From positions 782,230,119 to 782,294,118 of the forward strand of contig NC_081414.1 in NCBI RefSeq assembly GCF_030272615.1: a stretch of DNA of 64,000 nucleotides, in the 5' to 3' direction. This document shows positions 35,048 through 47,471 of this stretch, in pieces. The first letter of the stretch is position 1. The number at the start of each line of letters is the position of its first letter. The translations under genes were made by a program, and so were the position numbers. The notes beneath the pieces are model-generated. The model saw only the letters and a list, made by a program, of their open reading frames with translations. It was not told where the DNA came from and ran no database searches. The DNA comes from Cryptomeria japonica. Lineage: Eukaryota; Streptophyta; Pinopsida; Cupressales; Cupressaceae.

Positions 35048-36289
35048 ACGTCCAAGTCGGAGAAGATCAGTACAAGGTTACTGCCACAGTCAATTCTAGA
35101 ATGGCATGGCACTTATTTTCATTTTTGATCATTACGTACCAAACAAATCAAAAGATTATTATTCGTTTCGAACAGCTAGTTTTGTTCCTTCGTCTTTTTT
35201 CTTCTTTGTTTTTTTCTTTTCTCGAGAGAAATAGTGTTATCAATTTCTTTTTATTTCTTTCTTTTCAATGGAAATAATTTGAATAGCCTTCACCAACTGT
35301 AAGACGTAAAAAACGTCAACATATCTCTAGAAAGCATATCATTCAACGGAGCATTACGGGGAATCAAATACAGAAAGGATTTGATAGCGCACTGACTGCA
35401 CACCGTTCTTTCACCACTCACGCGTTCTTTCTAATTAGTCTTCACGACTGTAAGTAAGTTGAGTCTTTTCTTAACGGAGATATATCGCGTAAGTCCAGTC
35501 GTCTGTGCCGGTCGAGAGACAGACATGTAGTGAATCACGATAAACACGAATACAGAATCTTTTCTATATTTTGATGAAATGACTTCCATTAACAACTGGA
35601 ATTTGGACCCACACGTTTAATGGTCAATTTGATAAAAGAAAAAATTATATTAACAAAGCTGTTAGATAGATGATTCTTTATAAATAAATTTTAATTAGAT
35701 GGAAAAAAAAAATTTAATTTTTAATATAAATTAGATAAGCAATTCTTATTAAGGTAGTAAAAAATAATTAGTATTCAAAATTGTTTATTATTACTAAAAT
35801 TCTATTTTTCTTAAAATTTGTTACATTTAAGTTATATTATTTGTGAAGCTCTGAAATTAGTATTTTCTTTTTTTAATATCAATGTACTTTAAGGGTGTTT
35901 TTAACTTGATATACACTTCTTTATAGAATTTGAAGGTTTCTTTCATGAAAGAGTAATTAACTTTGTGGTAGAAAATCTCACTAGCTATAAGAAAGTTTTA
36001 TGTTTGGTTGTCAATGTATCTAATATTCTAATGAATGTGCCTCTAATAAATAGTAGGAACCAATACAAACCTTGTAACAAACTAGTAAAATATGCAAAAC
36101 AACTCAAATAACTCTTGTACATGAAAGAACACTAATTAACTCGATATTTAAAAAAAAGAATGAACTTTGAGAATTACAATTTTTTTATAAGAACGAAGTG
36201 TTAAATTGTCATTGATTATTGATTTTTTATTATTTAAACTTGAAGTTACAATTAACAAGAGAAATTAAATGTTGTTACAGTGAACAGAA
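35048..36289. other. Upstream flank of the receptor kinase, no gene seen
   Basis: AT-rich sequence. The ORF at 35011-35277 overlaps the kinase 5' end antisense and has no recognisable content. Confidence 0.45.
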
Positions 36290-36700
36290 CTACTATGACT
36301 AATAATACAGAGGGCCTTGGGATGCCAAACGTAAAAGCTCAATATCTTAATGTTTCTCCCTCAACCACTCATACTTCCCCTTCCATTTTGGTTTGTGGCA
36401 AGAGCAAGGTTAGACCCAGAAAAATAAAGGACCTTTAGTTTGAACTCGCAGTAGGGCTTAAGGTAAGTAGGTCAATGCCAGTGATATGGAGGAGTGTGTT
36501 GATATCAATAGGGCTTTGATTGATAAAATTGTTAATATTGTTCAATGTTGAATGGAATTGTTTAATTTCTTGATTTTTAGACCATTTTTTCTTTGTTTTT
36601 GTTGCTACTATCCGTTGTGACTTGACGTTTGGTTTTCCTTTAAAGACTGTTTGTTTTTGTATGGGTTTTGGGTCCCTATAAAACTTATTTTACACAAATA
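36290..36700 (+). mobile_element. Possible LINE 3' end
   Basis: The block TATGGGTTTTGGGTCCCTAT followed by AAAACTTATTTTACACAAAT and an A-rich tail (36655-36710) resembles the 3' end of LINE relic 3 (GGGTTTTGGGCCCCCTTAAA on the minus strand near 28290). The upstream 300 bases have no clear coding signal. The call rests on this terminal similarity only. Confidence 0.35.
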
Positions 36701-36989
36701 AAAAATGAGAGAGAGAAATTAAATAGTCTCATTAATATTTATTAAAAATTTAAAGACTAAAAGTAATAGTACAACAATAAAAAATATTAAAGTTTAGATG
36801 GAAATTAATATGACATTAAATTATTTTCAACTATTTTCATTCAACTCCTATTAGTGTTATGAAAAAAATAAATTTAAATGAATAAATTTTATCAAGGTAG
36901 TAATATGTAATAAATTGGAGATGAAAATGAAAAAAGAAAAATCAATTCGTTTTAAGTTTTGTATGCGGGAAATGAGGGTGACAAAAATG

Positions 36990-38512
36990 CAAAAGTCAGT
37001 TTCAAAGGGCCCACACACCAATGAGACTCTTGGTGCAAGTTATAGGAACTATATTGAATATCTCAACTTCCCTAGGGGTGTCCCATTGTTCTCTATCTCA
37101 TAGGATTCCCAGGGTCTCACTCTTGATTTCAGATCACTGAGAAAAGTGGCCTAGGAATGATAACTCCAAGAACGAGTGATGCTTGATTGACAAGCATGAA
37201 TGCATTCCTAATACATGTTTGATATTGAAACTATGATGATTTAAGCTAGTATGAAGATGATGCTATGATAAAGGATCAGTAAACTTATCCTAACAAGATA
37301 TACTAGTCTAACATGGATATACTATGGTATTAAAATGCTTCTAAATGCTATTATGTTTTAACAAAGAGAGGCTAAATGCTTAGTAAAAAGACTACAATCT
37401 TGGTGCATAAAATCTTCTATATCACTAGCAAAATGACTATAAGTTTGATGCGCAAAGACTTCTATATCCAAATGAGAAAAAGAGAGCTCTATTTATAGGA
37501 AAAATAGGGTAATGGATGGTCAAGATTGAGTAATCTTAACAAGGGCCAGAATTGAAAGTTAATCAATCCATGTTTATAATTCTCACCAATGAAATGGTGA
37601 CAATTGTCAACAAGAGGTTGCTTGAGAGGAGATGCAAGAAGAATTAAATGCTTGAGAAGACATGAAGGTTACCTTAGGAGTTAAGGTTATAAGGTTAGGT
37701 TAGGCTCATCCATTGGATAAAGCTTTTATCCAATGGGTAAACTCTTGTAAAAGGGTTAAAGAGATAACCAAGGGTAAAGCCATGAATGCTTGATGAGACC
37801 TTTGGGTTGGATGAAGGTTGAGTTAGAGAGAAAGTATCTAACCATGTAGGGATGGGTGAGTTAACCATTAATTGGTTTGGAAGACTTTGAAGGTTAACTT
37901 GTTGAAGACACAAAGCCTTAATGCATTTGAAAGACTTTGGAGGCTTTGAGACATAACTTCTCTTTGCTTAGGAATTTGACAATAATTTGGAGATGGATTA
38001 GGCTAAATTGGAAGGTTTAGAAGAATTTAGAAGGGGGTTTAGAAGGCAAGTGGGAGATATAGGAAAATGCAAGTGGATGGAGGAGGATTTTAATTAGAAT
38101 AAATTACTTTATTTCAACAAATATAGATGCAACTTGCATAAAAAAAGGGGGGGGATTTAAATAAATAAATTAGATTTATTTATTTGCAACAATAAATTTA
38201 ATTAAAGGTAAATTTAATTAAAAAGGGAGAAAGGGGGAATTTAATTAAATAAAGTGATTTATTTAATTAAAATCTAGAAAAGTTTTAGGTGAACTTAATT
38301 AAACAAATTGAGTAATTCATTTAATTAAATAGATTCATGCAAAGAAAATAGAGGAATGGGGTTAAAATGAATATTAAATATTCATTTAGGAAAGTGGTCA
38401 GATTTATACGTCTACATTTTGCTCCTCTTTGAGGTGACGTGTGTGCACATGTTGATTCAGAGAAAATTTGTTGGATATGATGTTTGTGTCAAAATATCGA
38501 TATGATGCCCCA
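36990..38512 (-). repeat. TatB 3' LTR (left end approximate)
   Basis: It is homologous on the opposite strand to the TatA LTR (8115-9540). Matches include TGGGGCAT at the start, the GCAAAATGTAG...AAATCTG block, ATGGATTAGGCTAA (about 37991 in plus sense), AAAGCTTTTATCCA (37720-37733) and the TATA box. The left limit is set only where AT-rich host-like sequence resumes. Confidence 0.6.
37489..37497 (-). promoter_or_regulatory. TATA box of the TatB LTR
   Basis: The minus strand reads TATAAATAG followed by AGCTC, at the same LTR position as in TatA (9114-9122). Confidence 0.6.
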
Positions 38513-38839
38513 GATTTGATGAATGATATTGATGATGCCCTCTCAGAAGATGAATCAAGGATTTTCAAAAAAATTGTTGATATGATGAGCATTGTTGAAT
38601 TGATTGCAACATGAGAATATTGACTACATTGAATGCACATTATTGATTCATCTCCTGAAAATGATGTTGGTAAGGTTAAGAATGAAAAAGTGAGGAAAAG
38701 ACATGCTTCACACCGATTTGAGCGCTTCTGGTGACATGGAGATCTGTTGCCTATGGCCCACCTCTAAGTGGTCGAAATCTCTCCACGTTTTTGATTGATT
38801 TTTTTATTTTGATCACATTTTTCAATTTTTTGGTCAAAA

Positions 38840-39190
38840 TTTGTTGGGTTAGCATGTAGGTTAGGTCACACAGCACATGCGATAGACATGTTACTCCATA
38901 GGGTTAACCTAGGTAGGTTAGTGCGTGAGGAACATTTGATAGCACGGGTGGAAGATAGGTTAGCGCGTCGAAAGTTCTAGCACATAGGGTTAGCATAAAG
39001 GCAAATGGGGAGTACCAGTTAGCGCGTTGCATAGATCAGCATATAGGGTTAGCAGGAAGGTGCATAGGGTACGTCAGGTAGCGCGTGGTAGGGGTTTGGC
39101 ACACAGAGTGTGACTTCTAGCACATTGATGAAAAAGGATAGCGAATGAGTAGTGGCTTAGCACATAGGAACCTTGGTTTAGCGCATAGGG
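38840..39190. repeat. Irregular cluster of TTAGCGCGT / TAGCACATAGGGTTAGC motifs
   Basis: About fifteen occurrences of TAGCGC, TAGCAC or GTTAGC lie in 350 bases with uneven spacing. It is the positional counterpart of 7345-7640 in TatA, between the antisense PMD frame and the LTR, although the sequence between motifs is unrelated. Confidence 0.65.
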
Positions 39191-39439
39191 TCTAAAGTTG
39201 GTGAAAAAGGATTTGTGAAGAATGCATCGTGAGTCAAATAGATGAGATAGATGGCTTAAGTGTTGATATGTGTCTACTGATTGTTCAGTTATGGGTCTTG
39301 ATCCAATTTTTTTCCTACTTTGTGATGATGTTCGATTTTGATATGCTAGTGTAGGATGATATGAGTCTGTTGTTGTCAATATAGTTTGCTTTCGATATGG
39401 AGTGCCAAGTTGGTTGATTCTTTTGATGTGGATCCTGAT

Positions 39440-40030
39440 TTTGAGTTTGATGTGGATGTTTGATGTTTGCCTTCTGATATGAGTCCTGATTCTTGATTTT
39501 CGATATGATTCTTGATGTGATGCTTGCGATATGGTTTTTTTATTTTCTTTCTCGATATGGGTCTTAAGTTTATGCTTTTGGATTTTCTATATGGTTTTGA
39601 TTTTTTATATGGGTCTTGATGTTGCTTGATTTCACAATATATGGGTCTTGATTTTTCATATGGGTTTGATTTTCAATATGGGTCTTTGATTGATTTCTCA
39701 ATATGGGTCTTGATTGTTGATATGGGTTAGATTTTCGATATGGGTCTCTGATTGATTTCTAGATATGGGTCAAATTGATTTTCGATATGATTTGGGCCTT
39801 TGATTGATTTCTCGATATGAGTCAGATTGATTTTCAATATGGGTCTGATTTTTGATATGGGTGTTTGATTGATTTCTCGATATGGGTCTTGATTTTTTAT
39901 ATGGGTCTTTGATTGATTTCTCGATGTGTGTCTTGATTTTTGATATGGGTCTTTGATTGATTTCTCAATATGGGTCTTGATTTTTGATATGTGTCTTGAT
40001 TTTCGACATGGGTCTGATTTTTTATATGAG
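39440..40030. repeat. Degenerate tandem repeat of GATATGGGTCTTGATTTT units
   Basis: The words GATATGGGTCT, TTGATTGATTTCTC and TTGATTTT alternate through this interval with unit lengths of about 20-35 bases. It lies directly upstream of the PMD frame. TatA has no such array here, so it expanded after the two copies separated. Confidence 0.85.
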
Positions 40031-40111
40031 TTAATTTCATGCTTTATTGTTTCAAGTTGATTTTACTTTGATTGGATATATCGGATAGATTTGAGAACTG
40101 ATGATGGGCAC

Positions 40112-42080
40112 TTGTTTTTTTACAGGCAGAGATTGGCGTGCTTCAATCTCAAGAGCGATTTCTGAGACCATGGTCATTGATTCCATGCTTGTCACAGGCT
40201 GATAGAGATGTGATTGAGAGATGTAGGTTGTCCTCTCTACTAGACATGCCTCAGTATATCATTAACCAGGGTTTGTTGATAGCCTTTGCAGAGAAATGGC
40301 ATAGTGATACAAACACCTTCCACTTGGCTACAGGCGAGATGACAGTCACACGAGAGGACTGTTATCAGATTCTATGGATTCCTATGATTGGGGCCTTGTT
40401 GCCGCATGAGCAGATAGAGGAGGGTGGGATAGAGGCTCTCCATTGCATCTTCTAGGATGATCAGATCAGTGGTTATGAGATATCCTAGCAGGAGTTCATG
40501 GATTTTGGTTATGCTTCATTGCCATCTATACTAGCAGCTTTTTTTGGTGGATTTCTGTGTCTCGACCATAGGTCAAAGGGACTAGCCATGGGATGGGGAT
40601 TGGTATTGGAGGACATGGTGACACAGGGGCATAGGTTTGCATAGGGGTCTTGTATGTTAGCCCATCTATATAGAGAGCTTCATCTGGTGGTATGTCTAGG
40701 ATATAGTTGTTTATCACCAGTGGTGACATTTCTACAGGTATGGGCCCAAGAGCACATTCTTGTATCGAGACTTCTTACAGACAGGGATAGGCCAGTTGGT
40801 TAGGCATATGTGTATGTGTATATAGGTGTAGTTGTCTGGCATGTGTTGGGAAAAATAAAGCATTGGCCAAGGGTGCTGAATGATATTGATAGGGTTATTT
40901 GGAGACTGTATATGGATTGCGAGGTGTGGGTAGAGGATGGGCTAGAGATGCCCTAGGTGTATATGTCAAGGTATCTGATCAGGTGGATGCCCTTTATTAT
41001 TGAGTGATTCCTGCAGAGTTATGTTCTGCAGTAGTATGGTAGGTAGTAGGGGATGCTATAGGGAGCTTTCTTATATGCTCCTCAATGATAGGATGTGCCA
41101 GAATGGGGAACTACTTTGCATAGTGCAATAGTAGTGGAGGAGTACATGTTGCTAGCAGAGAAAATTTGGGATTAGGGGGCCGGGGTTGTGGATGCAGGTA
41201 TGACAGAGGAGTTCACAACATACTTTGTGGCACATGTAGTGCCACGTATATCTGATCTGGCAAATATGTTGCCTTCTTTTGATGACAATGAGGATGAGGA
41301 GCCACAAAGGTGAGGGGGAGTCAGATGGAGAGATGAGGAGGGAGAGGAGATAGGAGAGGGAGGTGGAGATGGTGGAGGAGGAGGAGGAAGTGTTAGTAGA
41401 GGGAGAGGAGGTGGTTTAGATAAAGGGAGAGGATTAGATAGAGGGAAAGGAGGTGTGGAGAAGGTGGATGAGATAGAGGAGGTAGACTCATTCTTGGTAC
41501 TAGTGGGGTTGGCAAGGTAGAGGCTTTGCTAGATGTGGTGGGTGGGATGGAGGATGATAGGTGACCCGCCCAGAGGAGGAGATCTTATGTTTTACCTCCA
41601 CTGACGCCTTGGATAGGGATAGGTGTAGGTGAGGTGACGACACAGGTACCTGTTCAGATTAGGGTACCCACCCATTGATAGGATTTATAGATCAGAGTGC
41701 TACAGGTCACAGTGCATTAGCTGTGGGAACAGGTGTTAGCACAGCAGCACCAGATGATGCAGATTATGGTAGAGAGGGATATGGAGAGAGAGCGTCGGGG
41801 TCTAGCAAAGGATCTTGTGGATAGATTAGAGAGAGCAACAGTTGGTGCCCCGATGTGAGACACACTGAGAGAGATACAGTACTCAGCCAAGGAGGTGGTC
41901 CCTAGAGATCATAGAGGTCCTAGCTATGCTGCAATGGGGTCTAGTCGATCCAGCCACCGTGATACGAGGACAGAGAGTAGGAGTGTTATGGGGTCTACTC
42001 GGCATGATCCACCTAGTGGAGAACCAAGACCTAGGACATCTACTGCTAGACCATCAGGATTAGGACATAGTCATACCTAA
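40112..42080 (+). pseudogene. PMD extra ORF of TatB, antisense to its pol
   Basis: This is the counterpart of the TatA frame at 7076-5124. The plus strand opens with an ORF from 40138 that covers the PMD start: IINQGLLIAFAEKWHSDTNT, then FHLATGEMTVTREDCYQIL. Further pieces after stops are GSCMLAHLYRELH (about 40640-40680) and VLQ, TAG, YGR (about 41030), aligned to VLRQFGR of TatA. A Glu/Gly-rich stretch (41280-41450) and a coiled-coil tail (about 41700-41860) follow. The frame ends at the TAA at 42080. Homology begins upstream of the 40138 ATG at about 40126, just after a run reading CTTGTTTTTTTACAG that looks like an intron acceptor. At least one frameshift and many TAG stops make it a pseudogene. 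Confidence 0.75.
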
Positions 42081-42162
42081 GAGACTAGTCTCTATTGTAT
42101 TTTGATCATTTGTGTTGTATTTTGACAAACATGAGATCCCTTGTATATTTCAACCATTTTTG

Positions 42163-42183
42163 GAGATATATATATATATATAT
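42163..42183. repeat. (AT)n microsatellite
   Basis: An uninterrupted run of about ten TA dinucleotides after the PMD frame. Confidence 0.9.
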
Positions 42184-42189
42184 GGCACT

Positions 42190-42420
42190 AATTTTCACTG
42201 ATCCACATGTGATGTGTTGTTGATGATGATGCTTTGATATGCATTGATATGATGATTCTATGATGATTATTTGATTCTTAGACAAAAATGTTCTTGATTT
42301 GAATTATGATGTGAATGTATGATTCATGATGAGATGAGCGAAAATATGATGATGTATTGCATTGATGACTCTGATTTATGAGATGTATGATAATGATAAT
42401 GTTGATGATGCTAATGTAAG
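42190..42420. other. ATG/GAT-rich spacer of TatB
   Basis: Dense TGATGATG and GATATGATGAT words without coding meaning. It resembles the spacer in TatA (3900-5090) seen on the other strand. Confidence 0.55.
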
Positions 42421-42570
42421 ATTTTAAAATGATGTGCAACTAAATGAAAGTTTAAAATGATATGCAACTAAATGCATGATTTAAGATGATATGCAACTAA
42501 ATGCAAGATTTAAGATGATATGCAACTACATGCAAGTTTAAAATGATATGCAACTAAATGCATGATTAAA
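42421..42570. repeat. 29-bp tandem repeat, about five units
   Basis: The unit TTTAAAATGATATGCAACTA followed by AATGCATGA recurs about five times with small changes. Its sequence is unrelated to the 30-bp array of TatA. Confidence 0.85.
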
Positions 42571-43579
42571 ATGATTTGATTTTGTCGTTGTCTTTCCTGT
42601 GTAGCCACTTGTTTGTGCTTTGTTTTGTTTGTCATCATTGAGCTTTTGATATGTTGGAATTTAATACAAGCATCATGGTATAATTGAACCATAATGACCC
42701 GAGTAACACTTAAATGGATTTTGATATTACAAGACGGCACAAGAGTTGAGGTATAATTGAACCAAGATGACTTGAGTGTTGCTTGCATAAAAAAAACAAG
42801 AGTTAGCCATTTGTATGTGCAAAGTGGAAAATGTCTTCAATGATATGTTTCCAATCATGTCTCGGCACACATTTGCACCATACGAATGATCGCCTCATAG
42901 ACAAAAAACAAAAGAAAAATATCAAATTCCTTCATTGTGTCTCTAGCTGGATGACTCCTTGAGTAGCTCAGGAGATTTAATTATTAAAAAAATTAAGATA
43001 CAAAATAGTCAAAACTTCATGCTATATGTAAAAAAATCATAATTCAAAAAATCATCCATCATATGTGTGTTAAAGTTTTTAGTTGGATAATGGTCTTGTT
43101 TTCTAGCCTGATGAGCAGTTGTTGACTTTGTTTCCTTAGTATGTTCTGATCATTGTCGTCTGTTGTTTGAATGTTTAAAGCAAGAGGAATATTGCCCCTA
43201 GTCATAGGTATCTATCGATATGCATATATACGTTGAACACCAAGCCATGGTGGGATATGATATGGAGAACTGTTTCGGGATAATCAAGCAAAGTGACTAC
43301 ACTAAGTATGTCTAGGATAATATTGCATGAATAACTATTATGGTTATGGCCATTAGCTGAGACTTAGAGGGATCAAGGATATGAGTACTGATAGATAGAG
43401 GATTTTTGTCTCACAAATAGTGCCTGTTGCCAGCTTTTTACTACTTGTTTTATTGCACTTTTTTTATTTGTTTTTTATTTTTTGTATTTTTTGTATTTTT
43501 TTTTTTTTTTTGTATTTTTCTGATTTTTTTTTTTTTCTTTCACTTTTTCCATGCATTGGATGAATCTCCATGCATTGGA
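42571..43579. other. TatB spacer between repeats and integrase end
   Basis: It includes a T-rich tract (43440-43555), which is A-rich in the element sense. This sits where TatA carries its A-rich 30-bp repeats. The ORF at 43427 is a translation of this tract and is rejected. Confidence 0.6.
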
Positions 43580-44167
43580 CGAATCAAGTGTAGCATTTCT
43601 TTAAATGGATGTTTTTAGTTGGTTCATCGAGCACATCCCCTTCTAAAGTTGTTAGCTGATAGGCTCCTTATCCGTAGGCTAATATGATGATAAAGGGACC
43701 CAACCAGTTAGGTTCAAACTTCCCCTTCTTTTCTCGATCTTGTTTATTTCTTGGATTTTCCTTTAGTACAAGATCATCGACTTTGAAATCCATAGGGATG
43801 ACTATGTGATTATAACTTTTGCATATTTGTTTTTGGTGTGCCTTGAGATGGTCATTGGCATGTTGTCATTTTTCATCCAGAAGCTCTAGTTCATGCAACT
43901 TGTTGAATCGATACTCCTCATCTGGTATGAGGTCCTTTAAAGATACTCAGAGAAATGGGATTTCTACCTTGAGGTAAAATTGCTTCTGATCCATACACTA
44001 ATGAATATGGTGTAGCCCATGTAGGTGTCTGAATACTAGTCCTGTATGCCCAAAGTGCCGGATGGAGTTGTACATGCCAATCCTTGCTTGCATCATTTAC
44101 TATTTTCTTGAGAATTTTTAGAATTGTTTTATTTGGCACTTATGCTTGGCCATTCCCATGTGGGTAG
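43580..44167 (-). pseudogene. TatB integrase, C-terminal part beyond the ChrF insertion
   Basis: The minus strand resumes with YPHGNGQA followed by TAA at the place of the catalytic Glu, then VPNKTILKILKKIVNDASKD. LHPALWAYRTS and ATPYSLVYGSEA follow. The C-terminal part reads FEPNWLGPF and ends around 43590 (THLEGD-like and IHLKKCYT). It aligns with TatA 1905-2491. The other half of the same integrase is at 52029-52884. Confidence 0.85.
44163..44167. repeat. Target-site duplication of ChrF, left copy
   Basis: GGTAG immediately before the LTR start TGATGTAGAGG. The right copy (52029-52033) reads TGTAG, a single mismatch. The sequence is part of the TatB integrase Tyr-Tyr codons. Confidence 0.6.
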
Positions 44168-45752
44168 TGATGTAGAGGGGATTTTCAATCCTTCATGGTT
44201 TGCTAGTTCTTGATGAATCCTTAGGTTGTCTCTCAAATCATCTAATGCATCCACTCTTCCAACCTTCCAAAGGTTGTAAGACTCACCCTTAATGACCTTC
44301 CTAAGGTCCTTAGGCTAAGGTGACCTCTTGTTCAGTGAGTGTCCAATACTCCTTATTAGTGACCTTCCTACTCAACACTTTAACTAAGAACCAACCCTCT
44401 CTACCATAGGATCTTCATTACACATGACCAACACATTTAGGGATTATTTTCCTTAGTTGTCCAACCCTAACCCTTCATTTATGGACTTTGGTTTTTACCA
44501 GTTTTAAGTTGTAGGACCAATTTGCTCCTTTACCTACTAGGAGACCTAGTCCAATTATCCCTACCGGTGAGGTATCTCGCACTTATTTGGTCGAATTCCT
44601 AAACACCGATATGAACTCTTTATCCTTTTAGATACCCTTTTGGAAGCTTCATACAATATCACAAAATTGGACATGGGTTTGGTCGCTAACCATCCTAACC
44701 CTTTTTTAGGCCTAATTCCTCCTTTTAAGCCTACAAAATAGGGTTTTGCTCAAATGCCTTCACCAGTCCAGAAGTCCAAGGATTTTGATCATTATCTCAG
44801 GTCTATACACCCATTTGAATGTCCAATACAACCTAGAATCAAATCCATCCCACAAATTTACCCATCTAGGGCCTATTGTCCATGATCCCCATTGCTTGTC
44901 AACTCAACGTGCCAAGCCTAGAGTATGGTGGCAAATTTGGAGTTTAGCCTCCCTTGTCTTAAAAATAGATTGAAAGCATTCTTTACAAGGTCTCCTAGCA
45001 TTCCACAAGGTTTTAGTATGGAGTTCCACCATGGAATGCTAGGTATGAGCCATAGAGTCTTCAAAACCCTTCTTTTAAGGTCTTTAGGACTCGCTTGCAA
45101 CAAAAATGACAAAAATTACAAACTATAAGACTTCAAAACCTCAAATCACCATGAAATGAAAGGTATGTCTCTTGTCTAACAATTTATGCCTTGGTCTAGT
45201 CTCATAAGTTTCTACAGACCATACAAAATCAGTTAAACTCAACTACTACTTGCTGAAAACACAAGTTTTGAAAGGCTAAACTTTCTTTTCTTCAATCAAA
45301 TATTCAACCAACATTTTCATCAATTGTCCCAAGCATAATATAGGCATTGGGTTGGTTACAAGTTTCTTTTAACTGAAAAAGACAAACAACTAGTCATTGG
45401 TGTTTGGAAAAGGCAAAATTTGCTATGAGCAACTTTTTACAACTTTTCCATAGTTGAGCAACTATTGTCCAAATCAAACCTAGATCATTTATAAAGGTTA
45501 AAATGACCTTAAAAACCCCTAAAAAATATCAATCAACCTATTGTAACATAAAATCAACTTATTCTACCAAGTACTCTACCTGGCACCCTTAAGAGCTCAT
45601 AGGCCAACTTTGGTCGATCAGTGACTCCTAGGGTCCTTTCAAACATATGAGTAGTTATTCACTAAACTTTGGACCTTATTACAAACCAAAATTCACATGA
45701 TTCTAGACTCCTAGAATCTACACAACAAAATTGTTCAAGTTCTCCTACACCA
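44168..45752 (-). repeat. ChrF 3' LTR
   Basis: It matches 50418-52028 along its whole length. In plus sense it begins TGATGTAGAGG and ends CCTACACCA. The ORFs at 44746-45128 within it have no support. Confidence 0.9.
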
Positions 45753-45773
45753 TGCTTTTGGGGTAAGAAGAAC

Positions 45774-46211
45774 TCAAGTCTCTTGAGTGGATAAAGCTTC
45801 GATAGTGGTACCATGTTGTATGATATCTCTCTTTGACATCCATGTAGTCTTTGACTCTGGTAGCCCTATCCATTTGATCAGATAGTCTCTATAGACTCCT
45901 TTCCTATTCTTTTTCACAACCTTAGAATCCAAAATGCATTCCAATGTGACTGGTTGGCTTGGAGGTAAATCTTGTAACCAATCTACATCTTCCATAACAG
46001 TAGGTTCTTCTTGATTCTTTGTTACCTTAGACCCTCTGTATTGATACAAATCACATACATTGAAGATTGGGGATATGCCCAAGTTTGGGGGTAACTCTAA
46101 CTCATAGGCATTATTGCCAAATTTATGCATCACCTTGGAAGGTCCAATCTTCTTCATGCATAGCTTACTAGGTTTTCCCTTGGGTAGCCTCTCCTTCCTT
46201 AAGTAGGCCAA
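45774..46211 (-). pseudogene. ChrF integrase C-terminus and chromodomain
   Basis: This 145-codon open frame covers the integrase tail (KIGPSKVMHKFGNNAYELEL, NLGISPIFNVCDLYQY) and a chromodomain near its end (ILDSKVVKKNRKGVYRDYLI followed by KWIGLPESKTTW). The chromodomain has the expected YLIKW and TTW core, with the aromatic positions largely kept. In chromoviruses this part recognises modified histone H3 and steers integration into heterochromatin. It is the C-terminal end of the polyprotein, separated from the core by stops upstream of 46211. Confidence 0.88.
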
Positions 46212-46283
46212 TACTATATAACCAACCTGATAGTGTACCTCTCTTCTTTTCTTATCTACTAATGCCTTGTACTTCTCATTGTG

Positions 46284-47333
46284 CTATTGCAATGTCTTCT
46301 TGACCTGCTCATGTATCTCTTTTATATTCTCTGCAAATTTTTCCCCTTGTGCACTTCTATGGTCCATAGGACTGAGGTCTCTAAGTTCCAAGATGCCCCT
46401 AGGATGAAAACCATAAACAATCTCAAAGGCACTCCGACTTGTGCTTCTATTAACTGAGTCATTGTAGGCATACTCTACTTGACCCAATACTAGATCCCAA
46501 GATTGTCCATGTTGTTTGGTGAGACATGGCAACAAGTTACCTAAGGATATGTTAACTACTTTAGTTTGACCATCTGATTGTGGATGGTATGCTGATGAAA
46601 AGGAAATTTTTGTGCCTATTTTCTTTGATAAGGTTCTCGAAAATTAACTTACAAATTTACTGTCTCTATCACTCATAATGTTAACTGGTAGGCCATGAAT
46701 CCTCACAACTTCCTTGAAGAATAACCCTGCTATATAGGGGGCATGATTAGTGCATTTGCAAGGCACAAAGTGTGCCATCTTGCTAAATCTATCCACTATG
46801 ACAAAAACACTATCATACCCTCTTGGAGTCCTAGGAAAACCAAGAACAAAGTCCATGCTCAAACATTCCCAAGGTCTGGTTTGTATGGCCAATGGCTAAT
46901 ATAAACCTGCATTGTTGGAGGTTCCCTTAGCTCTCTGACATATGGGACATTACTCCACAAACCTCCTAACATATAACTAAAGTTTAGGCCAATGATAAAA
47001 TCTTCTAACCTGCTCTAAGGTCTTGTCAAGACCAAAATGTCCTCCTAAGCTTCCTTGATGCTTCTCCTTGATGATATTGTTCCTCATAGAACACTGAGGT
47101 ATGAAAAGTAAGTGTCCTTTAAACAAAAGGCCTTCCCGCAACATGAAATCAGAATATGCAACGTGACAAACATTTGTAAACTTGGTGCAAACATCATATG
47201 CTTCACCAAAATCCTTGTCACTTTGGTATAGGTCTTTGAGTTTATTTAACCCCACACTTTGGAGCTGTACTTCTTGGATGGTAAGAACTCTTCTACTTAA
47301 GGCATCTACTACCTTATTGGTGACTCCTTTCAT
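46284..47333 (-). pseudogene. ChrF integrase zinc domain and catalytic core
   Basis: Three frames on the minus strand. 47333-46977 has the RNase H end (KGVTNKVVDALSRR) and the zinc-binding HHCC start (KEKHQGSLGGHFGLDKTLEQ). 46892-46644 has the core ([14 protein letters not shown] with the first Asp, [26 protein letters not shown] with the second Asp). 46535-46284 continues with LPCLTKQHGQSWDLVLGQVE and ALRDLSPMD-like text. Stops near 46900 and 46640 break it. I did not confirm the catalytic Glu, which falls in the damaged stretch between 46640 and 46540. Confidence 0.85.
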
Positions 47334-47471
47334 GTGTTTGATGGAAAAGGTATAGGCCTACAAGTGCTCAACCCATTTGATGTGTCTTTGATACAACTTC
47401 TCCTATCCATTCAAGAAGCTATGTGCATGGTTGTCCGTATAAACTATGAATTCTTTAGGAAGTAGATAATG

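Noticed and set aside
43427-43618. Phe-rich ORF resembling a membrane protein
   Set aside because: It is a translation of a T-rich tract in the TatB spacer.
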